Shown one piece after another: positions 1 through 5,860 of a stretch of 13,583 bases of DNA. The notes beneath the pieces were generated by a model. The model saw only the letters and a list, made by a program, of their open reading frames with translations, ran no database searches and was not told the origin of the DNA. The position numbers were made by a program, and so were the translations under genes. The stretch lies in assembly GCA_946482045.1 (NCBI GenBank), contig CAMLPZ010000098.1, positions 1 through 13,583 on the forward strand. Reading direction: 5' to 3'. Each line of letters starts with the position of its first letter. Within the stretch, counting starts at the first letter, position 1. The stretch is from an uncultured Asticcacaulis sp. (GTDB lineage Bacteria > Pseudomonadota > Alphaproteobacteria > Caulobacterales > Caulobacteraceae).

Positions 1-448
1 CGCCCTTGACCGGCACGCGCCAGCCACGGAACATGTTGTTGGCCGCCAGGACCTTTACGCCATTGACCGACACCTCGGCAAAGGTATCGAGCCCGTCAAA
101 GACCAGCTCGACATGGTCGCGCGCCAGCGTCTCTTCACTGACGGTAATCTCAGTCTGGTATTGCCAGTCGGACAGACCGACCCACTGCACCTTGGCTTCG
201 TTATCGGAGACGTAAGGGTCGGGCAGCTTCTTGAGTGCCAGAAGGTCGCTCTGGGTCGTGCCGGGGACGCTGGCTTTCATCCATTCAGCCGCCCACGGAT
301 GATCGGCGCGCGCCACTTCATCGGGCGCCAGGCGGAAGCTCCAGCCGGTGTCGAGCTTTTGTACAGTGGGAGCCGCCGCCAGCGTGCTGCTGGCCGCCAG
401 GACAAAGAAGGTCATGGATAGCAGGCTTCCGGATACGGGCTTCGACAT
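1..448 (-). CDS. GH2 family glycosidase, probable beta-mannosidase (N-terminal part, cut by window edge)
   Basis: Only the first 149 residues are in the window; the reading frame is open to the left edge. Residues 1-25 form a signal peptide (short basic start, hydrophobic stretch SLLSMTFFVLAAS, Ala-rich cleavage area), so the enzyme is exported. The rest is the start of the GH2 sugar-binding jelly-roll domain. The segment WVGLSDWQYQ near residue 89 and LVFDGLDTFAEVSVNG near residues 115-130, followed by NNMFRGWR, are typical of beta-mannosidases, which remove terminal beta-linked mannose. The catalytic barrel lies outside the window, so substrate specificity cannot be confirmed. The ATG at 448 is chosen because TGAGG lies 7 nt upstream (456-460); an ATG at 453 is in another frame. 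It begins 57 nt after the fucosidase stop on the same strand, so the two are probably one operon. Other GH2 activities are possible. Confidence 0.85.
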   Translation of the reverse strand, partial: MSKPVSGSLLSMTFFVLAASSTLAAAPTVQKLDTGWSFRLAPDEVARADHPWAAEWMKASVPGTTQSDLLALKKLPDPYVSDNEAKVQWVGLSDWQYQTEITVSEETLARDHVELVFDGLDTFAEVSVNGVKVLAANNMFRGWRVPVKG

Positions 449-505
449 GGCATGGCCTCAGTTCAGATTTGGAGTGTGATGAAACCGGCCCGGCGCCAGC
501 TTTAA

Positions 506-2134
506 TCAGCGTGTCTCGATGCGGTAGACATAGGCCAGCTGACGCGGCGCATTGGCCGGCGGCGTGATGACCAGACCCGACGCGTCCTGACGGAAGGTCA
601 CCGGCGCGTCCGTGCCCAGCAGGCTGACGCGCCTGACTGGATAGTCACTGAGGATCGAGGTGATGGTGGCAGAGCCCTCTTCCGGCCAGGCCATCTGGAT
701 GGCATGCAGCACGCCGTCCTTGACCGTGAAGCGGAAATCCTGCGCCGTATAGGAGCGCGACTTGCTCTCCGCAAAGCTGCCGGACGCCGTCTCGGTCGGG
801 CCTTCGCCGAAGGTGACCCAGGGCCGCGTGCCATAGATGGCGTCGCCATTGACCTTCAGCCACGCGCCTATCTGCATCAACGTATCGCGTGCGCCGTCGG
901 GGATACGGCCTGAGGCGTGCGGTCCGACATTGAGCAGCAGGTTGCCGTTCTTCGACACCACGTCGGCCAGCAGGTGGACCAGCTGTGCCGGCGACTTGAA
1001 AGTGTCGTTTTCGATATAGCCCCACGACTTGTCGCTGATCGAGGTGCAGGTCTGCCAGACATCCTTGCGAATGCCGGGCGCCTGGCCGCGTTCGATATCG
1101 AGCACGCCGGTATTGTCGGCGAAACCACCCAACTTGTAGTTGACGATCGCGGAAGAGCCTTCGCGCACGCCCTTGTTGTAATACCAGGCCAGGAATTTCG
1201 GCATGATTTCGCGAAAAGCCGGCTGGCCAACCCACCAGTCGAAATAGACCAGTTCCGGGTCATACTTTTCGACCAGCTCGGCCTGGCGTGCCAGCCAGTC
1301 GTCGAGCCAGGCCTCAGACACGTGGGTATAGTCGCCGAACAGGTCGGCATCGCCCCCTGTCCCCAGGATGCGGCTTTGCGCGGGACCATAGAGGCCGGCA
1401 TTGGCGGGATCGGAGACGTCCGAGGGGGCTTTACGGCCTTCATCGAAGAACCAGTTGTTTTCGGCGCGGTGCGACGACAGAGCAAAGTGCAGCCCTTCGG
1501 CGCGCACGGCCTTGGAGATTTCGGCCAGCACGTCGCGCTTGGGCCCCATCTTGACGGCGGTGTAGTCGGACAGCTTGCTATCGAACATCGAGAAGCCGTC
1601 GTGGTGTTCGGCGACCGGCACGACATAGCGGGCGCCGGCATCGGCAAACAGTTTCGCCCAATCACCGGCGTCGAAGGCTTCGGCCTTCAGCATCGGGATG
1701 AAGTCCTTGTAGCCGAACTCTGTCTGCGGCCCGTAGGTCTTGATATGGTGGTCGTAGGCCGGATTGCCCTTCATGTACATGTTGCGGGAGTACCATTCAC
1801 CGCCAAAGGCCGGGATCGAGTAGACGCCCCAATGGATGAAGATGCCGAACTTGGCGTCGGCATACCATTGCGGGCAGGTAAAGCCTTGCAAGGAGCCCCA
1901 GTCGGGTCGGAAGGGGCCGTCACGGCCGCCCTTCTCGACTGCGGAAAGCCAGCGCTCACGCTCGGGTGTGAACTTCTGGACGGCCCTTTGCCAGGCCTGG
2001 TCGCGCTGGTCGGGCGTCGTGTTGTCGTTTGAGGCGGCGCGCGCCGGTACGGCCAGACCCGTCCCCATCAGACTGACGGCGGCAAGGCCGCTTAGCAGGT
2101 TACGGCGTGAGAAACGGGGGGTGTCGGGGGTCAT
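506..2134 (-). CDS. GH29 alpha-L-fucosidase, Tat-exported
   Basis: This 542-residue protein hydrolyses terminal alpha-L-fucose from glycans. Residues 9-14 (SRRNLL) followed by a hydrophobic stretch and an Ala-rich site near residue 34 form a twin-arginine signal, so it is exported folded to the periplasm or beyond. The GH29 catalytic barrel is recognisable: KFGIFIHWGVYSIPAFGGEW (95-114), VAEHHDGFSMFDS (174-186), and LVYFDWW (296-301), whose Asp299 is the expected nucleophile. NGNLLLNVGP (396-405) is the family's late barrel motif, and a small beta domain follows to the C-terminus. The frame is open up to 2302, but the ATG at 2134 is preferred: GGAG lies about 8 nt upstream and the Tat motif then sits at the N-terminus; the longer form would bury it. 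The acid/base residue cannot be assigned by eye. The gene follows the TonB receptor and precedes the GH2 gene. Confidence 0.93.
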   Translation of the reverse strand: MTPDTPRFSRRNLLSGLAAVSLMGTGLAVPARAASNDNTTPDQRDQAWQRAVQKFTPERERWLSAVEKGGRDGPFRPDWGSLQGFTCPQWYADAKFGIFIHWGVYSIPAFGGEWYSRNMYMKGNPAYDHHIKTYGPQTEFGYKDFIPMLKAEAFDAGDWAKLFADAGARYVVPVAEHHDGFSMFDSKLSDYTAVKMGPKRDVLAEISKAVRAEGLHFALSSHRAENNWFFDEGRKAPSDVSDPANAGLYGPAQSRILGTGGDADLFGDYTHVSEAWLDDWLARQAELVEKYDPELVYFDWWVGQPAFREIMPKFLAWYYNKGVREGSSAIVNYKLGGFADNTGVLDIERGQAPGIRKDVWQTCTSISDKSWGYIENDTFKSPAQLVHLLADVVSKNGNLLLNVGPHASGRIPDGARDTLMQIGAWLKVNGDAIYGTRPWVTFGEGPTETASGSFAESKSRSYTAQDFRFTVKDGVLHAIQMAWPEEGSATITSILSDYPVRRVSLLGTDAPVTFRQDASGLVITPPANAPRQLAYVYRIETR

Positions 2135-2213
2135 GCATGCGTCTCCAGAGTTTGCCGGCAGTGTGCGGTCCAGCCAGACTCCGAAACGGCTCCCATGGCG
2201 CGGCGGCGTCAAT

Positions 2214-2271
2214 AAAAAAGTTTCAGCATCAAGCCTGGCACGAAGCCGGGCCGTAAACACCACGCTGAAAC
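2214..2271 (-). terminator. Intrinsic terminator or attenuator upstream of the fucosidase
   Basis: On the minus strand GTTTCAGC (2264-2271) and GCTGAAAC (2220-2227) form a perfect 8-bp stem, followed at once by six T residues (2214-2219), then A and TT. The 36-nt interior can fold a second, imperfect hairpin, GCCCGGC/GCCAGGC around a TTCG-type loop. It lies 79 nt upstream of the fucosidase start and about 270 nt after the receptor stop. It could end the receptor transcript or act as an attenuator in the fucosidase leader. The stem and T-run are visible; function is inferred. Confidence 0.55.
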
Positions 2272-2320
2272 AGTCCGGGGATAGGCTAGCAGATGCGAAC
2301 ACTACTTGAACTATGGCGGC

Positions 2321-2359
2321 GCCCGGAGGGATATCGGGGGATCACCAATCCCTCCGGGC
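2321..2359 (-). repeat. 12-bp inverted repeat between receptor and fucosidase
   Basis: GCCCGGAGGG (2321-2330) is the exact reverse complement of CCCTCCGGGC (2350-2359), and two further base pairs extend inwards, giving a 12-bp stem with a 15-nt loop. On the minus strand no T-run follows. It may stabilise the 3' end of the receptor mRNA, pause transcription, or be a repetitive extragenic element. I see no second copy in the window. Confidence 0.5.
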
Positions 2360-2495
2360 ACAGCCGTTTTCCTGAACCTTCACACTCGACCGGAAAAACA
2401 CACAAAAAACCGGAATTTCGGGCGGGGCACATCGGCAACAGGGAGCGTTGCCCGGACGGGCCAGCCTTATAGGAGTGGCGGCGGGTCAGGAAGGC

Positions 2496-2526
2496 GGCGC
2501 CCCTCCCGGGAAGGAGAAGGGGCGCC
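2496..2526 (-). terminator. Hairpin just after the receptor stop codon
   Basis: GGCGCCCCT (2496-2504) pairs perfectly with AGGGGCGCC (2518-2526) around a 13-nt loop, starting 17 nt beyond the receptor stop. On the minus strand only a weak pyrimidine-rich stretch follows, not a clean T-run. It is a plausible weak terminator or an mRNA 3'-end stabiliser that sets receptor and glycosidase levels apart. GC-rich stems of this kind also occur by chance in high-GC genomes. Confidence 0.4.
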
Positions 2527-2543
2527 AGGGGTACGGATACGGA

Positions 2544-5354
2544 TTAGCGGATACGGTAGGTCACGCCGAAAGTGACGCGCGTGCCGTACTTGCTCCAGGC
2601 CAGCGGCAAACCGCCGGTGGTATACGGATGCTGCATGTCGTCCAGGATATTCTGCGCCGCGACGTTGAACGACAACTGGTCGTTCACGTTGTATGACGCA
2701 GACGCATCGAGCTGGCCCCAGCCGTCGACGTAGGACGGTGCCGTCCTCTCGGTTCCGATGGCGGTCGTATACTTCGAACGGAAAGTATAGGAGACGCGTG
2801 CCTGGATCGGGCCCTTCTCATAGTAGGGCGAGACCGTATAACTCCACTTCGACAGGTACGGCATAGGCATCTTTGCCGGCGTCGGATTGTATTTATCGAC
2901 GAAGGCTTCGTACTCTTCGCCAAGCCAGGTCACGTTCGCCTGGACGCCGAAACCGTAGGCGATATCGCCCTGCCAGCCGACCGACACGCCGGGGATCTTG
3001 GCGTTGTTGCCGTTGAATGGCGCGTTGATCAGCATCTTTTCGACGCGGTTACATACGCGGCCAACCGTGCCCAGGCAGTAGTTGAGCGCGCTTTCCGGCA
3101 AGGTCACATCGACGAAGGTGTACTTGCGAACGATGTAACTTTCGACGTCCTTGTAGGTCAGGTCGATATTGAACAGGCTGTTCGGCGCGAAATACCATTC
3201 ATACGACGCGCTATAGTTGGTGGCGCGGTACGGCTGGAGATCCGGATTGCCGCCGCTGCCGCCGAAGAAATCATTGGCCGGGCCGCCCGAAGTGGTGCCG
3301 ACGGTCGAATAGCGGTCGAGGCTGTACTCGACCTGGCCCGACATGTCGGCAAAGGTCGGACGCGACATGACCTTTCCGGCCGAGAAGCGGATCATCATGT
3401 CGTCGGTCAGATCGTAGGCTGCGTTGAACGATGGCAGGAAGTCGTCATAGCTGCGATCAATCGAGATCATTTCTTCCGACCAAGGATAGTAGTCCATGGT
3501 GGAGCGATAGGTTTGGGCATTTTCCGTCTTGGCGTAGCGGACACCGACATCGCCGTGCCACTTGCCATGGCGGAAGTTCGCCTGGACGTAGGCGCCAGTG
3601 GTCGTTTCCGTCGTGTCCCACAGATTGCCGGCATCGCGATAGTCGCCATTGGCGTTGCCGGGGGACTTGTTGGCGACCGAGTAATCGATCACGGCCTGCT
3701 GGGTCATGGCGACGAACGACTTCAGGTCACCTTCAGACCCCAGACCATCAACCAGAACCGGGTCGCTGATATAGGTGTCGAAGTCCGACATCGACCCGGT
3801 TTGCAGGAAGGTCGTGTTGAAGAAGTGTGGCGTGTTCTCGCTGATGTGCTTCTGGTGCTTGAAGCCAAAGAGTAGCTCGGTGACCGGGCCCCACTGAACG
3901 TAACGCTTGGCATCAAACTTGACGTAGTCATACTGGTCGAGCGATTCCGCCGTCTTCACGAAGCCGGCCTGCTGTCCCTGGCGGCGTGTCTTGAAGATGG
4001 CTGGGTTGGTCGCCGGCGTCGCCAGGTTGAGCGTCGCGCCGTCCGGGGTAATGGCCCAGGACGCAGACGTATTGCCGTAGAAGCTGAGGAAATATTCGGG
4101 CTGCACGCCACCGATGGCTTTCGACGTACCAATATTAGCGATGAAGTCCCAGTCACCCGGCGTCCAGCGCGTTTCCAAGTTGATGGTGTCTGTCGTCAGG
4201 TTGGACTTCTTGTAATATTCGTCCATGCGAATGGCGACGCGGCCGGTACCGCCGGTGACGCCATTTTCGTTGGTCGTTACGGAGGTCATCTTGGTCGGAT
4301 TGATGACCGCGCCGCCGCTGGTGCGGGCATCCCAGGCTTCGCCCTCGTTCCAGCTGACGCTCAGGTCGGTCTGGAAGGTCTGCGAATAGCTGGAATAGTC
4401 ACTCTGGATCGTCGTGCCCGTCAGGTTGAATTCCAAGTCCTCGGTCGGGCGGAATTGCAGGGCCAATTGACCGGTCTGACGTTCGCGGTTCTGCATCGAC
4501 GACTGCAGCCACAGATATTGCGGCACCAGCATGCCGGGCTTCAGGGCCGGGCCACTCGAGACCGTCGGCAGCGAAGCCGGGGTCGTAAACGCGCCGGACG
4601 TACAGCCACCCCAGCGCGATGCATTACACACATCCTGATAGGCCGTGGAAACCGAGCCGGAGCCCAGGACTGCCTTGTTATAAGAATAATTAAACAGGAC
4701 GCCGAAACGGCCGCTGTCATCCTTGGTCGAGTAGAACAGCGAATAACGCGGGTCACTTTCCTTGTTCCGCTGGTTCTGGTTGTAGTTGAAGGCGACCGAC
4801 AGGGTGTTGGCCGGCAGAGACAAGGGCTTGCGCGAATTGACGATGATGGTGCCGCCGATGCCGCCTTCATCGAGACGCGCTTCGGTCGTCTTGTAGACCT
4901 GAACGTCACCGATCAGTTCCGGCGCCAGGTTGCCGAGGTTGAAGCTGCGGCCCGTGTCCTGGTTGTTCGCGCCCGTCGTCGCGGTCGCCATCGGATTGCC
5001 GTTGAGCGTGACATTGATCAGGCGGGAATTGATGCCGTTGATGGCGATCTTTTCACCCTCACCACCACCCGAACGGTCAACCGTAATGCCCGGCAGACGC
5101 GACAGCGATTCCGCCACGTTGACATCAGGGAATTTGCTGACGTCTTCCGCGGTGATGACGTCAATGTGCGCCGAGGCACGGCGCTTGACGGACAGCGATT
5201 TTTGCAGGCTCTTGCGAACGCCCACGACGACAACTTCGTCCGAAGCAGCATCGCTCGTGGTAGCGGTGGTGGTGGCGTCCTGCGCATACACGCTGCCCGC
5301 AACCAGGGCCCCGGCCAGAGCCGTCGTGATCAACGCCTTTGTTTTTGTTCTCAT
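2544..5354 (-). CDS. TonB-dependent receptor (Xanthomonas/Caulobacter type), probable glycan importer
   Basis: This 936-residue outer-membrane receptor should import a glycan or oligosaccharide using energy from TonB-ExbB-ExbD. Residues 1-24 are a signal peptide (cleavage after VYA). A TonB box, DEVVVVG, lies at 39-45. The plug domain follows: DVITAEDVSKFPDVNVAESL (65-84), LPGITVDR and EKIAINGI, then the LDEGGIGGTIIVNSRKPL segment (161-178) that ends the plug. The remaining 750 residues alternate short amphipathic strands and loops typical of the 22-strand barrel, ending in an aromatic-rich strand (VTFGVTYRIR). Two closely spaced Cys pairs (DVCNASRWGGC and YCLGTVGRVC) sit in presumed extracellular loops. 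The ATG at 5354 has GGAG 8 nt upstream. Glycosidase genes downstream on the same strand suggest a fucose-, mannose- and GlcNAc-containing substrate; this is inferred from context, not the receptor sequence. A siderophore role is less likely. Confidence 0.95.
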   Translation of the reverse strand: MRTKTKALITTALAGALVAGSVYAQDATTTATTSDAASDEVVVVGVRKSLQKSLSVKRRASAHIDVITAEDVSKFPDVNVAESLSRLPGITVDRSGGGEGEKIAINGINSRLINVTLNGNPMATATTGANNQDTGRSFNLGNLAPELIGDVQVYKTTEARLDEGGIGGTIIVNSRKPLSLPANTLSVAFNYNQNQRNKESDPRYSLFYSTKDDSGRFGVLFNYSYNKAVLGSGSVSTAYQDVCNASRWGGCTSGAFTTPASLPTVSSGPALKPGMLVPQYLWLQSSMQNRERQTGQLALQFRPTEDLEFNLTGTTIQSDYSSYSQTFQTDLSVSWNEGEAWDARTSGGAVINPTKMTSVTTNENGVTGGTGRVAIRMDEYYKKSNLTTDTINLETRWTPGDWDFIANIGTSKAIGGVQPEYFLSFYGNTSASWAITPDGATLNLATPATNPAIFKTRRQGQQAGFVKTAESLDQYDYVKFDAKRYVQWGPVTELLFGFKHQKHISENTPHFFNTTFLQTGSMSDFDTYISDPVLVDGLGSEGDLKSFVAMTQQAVIDYSVANKSPGNANGDYRDAGNLWDTTETTTGAYVQANFRHGKWHGDVGVRYAKTENAQTYRSTMDYYPWSEEMISIDRSYDDFLPSFNAAYDLTDDMMIRFSAGKVMSRPTFADMSGQVEYSLDRYSTVGTTSGGPANDFFGGSGGNPDLQPYRATNYSASYEWYFAPNSLFNIDLTYKDVESYIVRKYTFVDVTLPESALNYCLGTVGRVCNRVEKMLINAPFNGNNAKIPGVSVGWQGDIAYGFGVQANVTWLGEEYEAFVDKYNPTPAKMPMPYLSKWSYTVSPYYEKGPIQARVSYTFRSKYTTAIGTERTAPSYVDGWGQLDASASYNVNDQLSFNVAAQNILDDMQHPYTTGGLPLAWSKYGTRVTFGVTYRIR

Positions 5355-5422
5355 TCCCTAATCTCCACATGCCCTCGTAAGAGCTGCATCCCATGTTTTG
5401 GCAGTTGCCCGTGTTCACAGCA

Positions 5423-5441
5423 CCAATGATAGGACCATTGG
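5423..5441. promoter_or_regulatory. Candidate operator: CCAATG-N7-CATTGG dyad
   Basis: CCAATG (5423-5428) and CATTGG (5436-5441) are perfect inverted repeats with a 7-bp spacer, 69 bp upstream of the receptor start. The position, downstream of both candidate minus-strand promoters, would suit a repressor site or a leader hairpin. The binding factor is unknown and a 6-bp dyad can occur by chance. Confidence 0.3.
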
Positions 5442-5470
5442 ACTCACAACCGCATCCACTGCTGAAATAT

Positions 5471-5500
5471 TTTGTACATATAAAAATCCAAAAACGTCAA
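5471..5500 (-). promoter_or_regulatory. Candidate receptor promoter A
   Basis: On the minus strand TTGACG (5495-5500) is followed after 18 bp by TACAAA (5471-5476), in AT-rich DNA. The -35 matches the Caulobacter housekeeping preference for TTGACG, but the -10 is weak. The leader would be about 110 nt. Confidence 0.35.
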
Positions 5501-5535
5501 ATTGTAAGTTTTGTGATCATGTCATATTTCACGTG

Positions 5536-5564
5536 AATACAATACCAAAAGACAGCGATGTCAT
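5536..5564 (-). promoter_or_regulatory. Candidate receptor promoter B, overlapping the NagR-like dyad
   Basis: On the minus strand ATGACA (5559-5564) is followed after exactly 17 bp by TGTATT (5536-5541). The -35 differs from consensus at one base and the -10 at two. Its attraction is that the NagR-like dyad (5548-5565) covers the -35 and spacer, which is where a LacI-family repressor would block polymerase. It competes with promoter A; the sequence alone cannot choose. Confidence 0.35.
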
Positions 5565-5565
5565 G
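5548..5565. promoter_or_regulatory. Candidate LacI-family operator resembling the NagR box
   Basis: GACA (5551-5554) and TGTC (5559-5562) form a dyad around a central CG, the hallmark of LacI-family operators. Compared from memory with the 18-bp NagR palindrome AATGACARCGYTGTCATT described in GlcNAc regulons of other Proteobacteria, this site agrees at 15 of 18 positions; the mismatches are at 5550, 5558 and 5565. A GlcNAc-responsive repressor would fit the GH84 gene nearby. No regulator gene is in the window, so the assignment is inferred. Confidence 0.45.
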
Positions 5566-5744
5566 ACCTTTAAAAATGAGCACGCCAATAAAAAAATATT
5601 ATAAAACAGAATATTGCTTCGTTTTGCCTATTGTCTGCGGGGCGCCGTTCGAAAATTTGGTCCTAATGCAGAGAATTCCGACGCTGTTGCTTCCTTGTCA
5701 CTCTGGAGGTCCGGAATGCTGCCGTAAGGGTGGCGCAGGGCCTG

Positions 5745-5772
5745 TTGACACGACCAAAAGATGTCATAACAT
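5745..5772 (+). promoter_or_regulatory. Promoter of the sulfotransferase-halogenase operon
   Basis: A perfect TTGACA (5745-5750) is followed after 16 bp by TAACAT (5767-5772), four of six matching the -10 consensus. Transcription would start near 5779, giving a leader of about 80 nt before the first gene at 5861. This is the best promoter match upstream of the plus-strand genes. Confidence 0.5.
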
Positions 5773-5773
5773 C
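5760..5773. promoter_or_regulatory. Candidate operator overlapping the operon -10
   Basis: GATGT (5760-5764) and ACATC (5769-5773) are perfect inverted repeats around CATA. The dyad covers the whole -10 element of the plus-strand promoter, a position where a bound regulator would block initiation. It also contains TGTCAT, a half-site of the NagR-like dyad at 5548-5565, so both divergent units may answer to one regulator. No regulator is identified. Confidence 0.35.
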
Positions 5774-5860
5774 CTCAGGCCACGGATGCGAATGGCGTCT
5801 TCGGCACAGGACAACAGGACCGCCAATCGTGAAACCGCCGTTTAGAGAGTGGAGTGCCGA

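Larger units (their letters stand above)
2135..2543. other. Receptor-fucosidase intergenic region rich in inverted repeats
   Basis: About 400 bp separate the receptor stop from the fucosidase start. No convincing gene is present; the open frames crossing it are short or are extensions of the fucosidase frame. It holds three inverted repeats listed separately (2496-2526, 2321-2359 and 2214-2271). A TTGACG hexamer on the minus strand (2207-2212) immediately after the T-run of the third repeat resembles a -35, but I see no good -10 downstream. Whether the fucosidase is read through from the receptor or has its own promoter is unresolved. Confidence 0.6.
5355..5860. promoter_or_regulatory. Divergent AT-rich control region between receptor and modification operon
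   Basis: These 506 bp separate two divergent transcription units. Roughly 5455-5640 is strikingly AT-rich compared with the GC-rich genes on both sides. I find no convincing gene; the plus-strand frame at 5398-5604 has no good ribosome site and no family resemblance. The region holds the dyads and promoters listed separately, a 10-bp perfect palindrome TTCACGTGAA (5528-5537), the palindrome GTCATGAC (5560-5567), and three copies of ATGTCAT (5519, 5558, 5761). Two of these are extended to GATGTCAT. Confidence 0.8.

Noticed and set aside
917..2032. 371-codon open frame on the plus strand
   Set aside because: It lies wholly antisense to the clearly recognised GH29 gene; long antisense frames are common in high-GC coding DNA and the product resembles nothing.
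2135..2302. N-terminal extension of the fucosidase to a start at 2302
   Set aside because: It would put 56 residues before the Tat motif and cross the terminator-like stem; ATG 2134 has a good ribosome site and places the signal at the N-terminus.
5398..5604. 68-codon plus-strand frame in the control region
   Set aside because: No ribosome site, AT-rich regulatory composition, and no family resemblance; it overlaps candidate promoters.
5849..5860. GTG start four codons upstream for the TPR-sulfotransferase
   Set aside because: The GGAG at 5851-5854 would fall inside the gene; ATG 5861 has ideal spacing from it.
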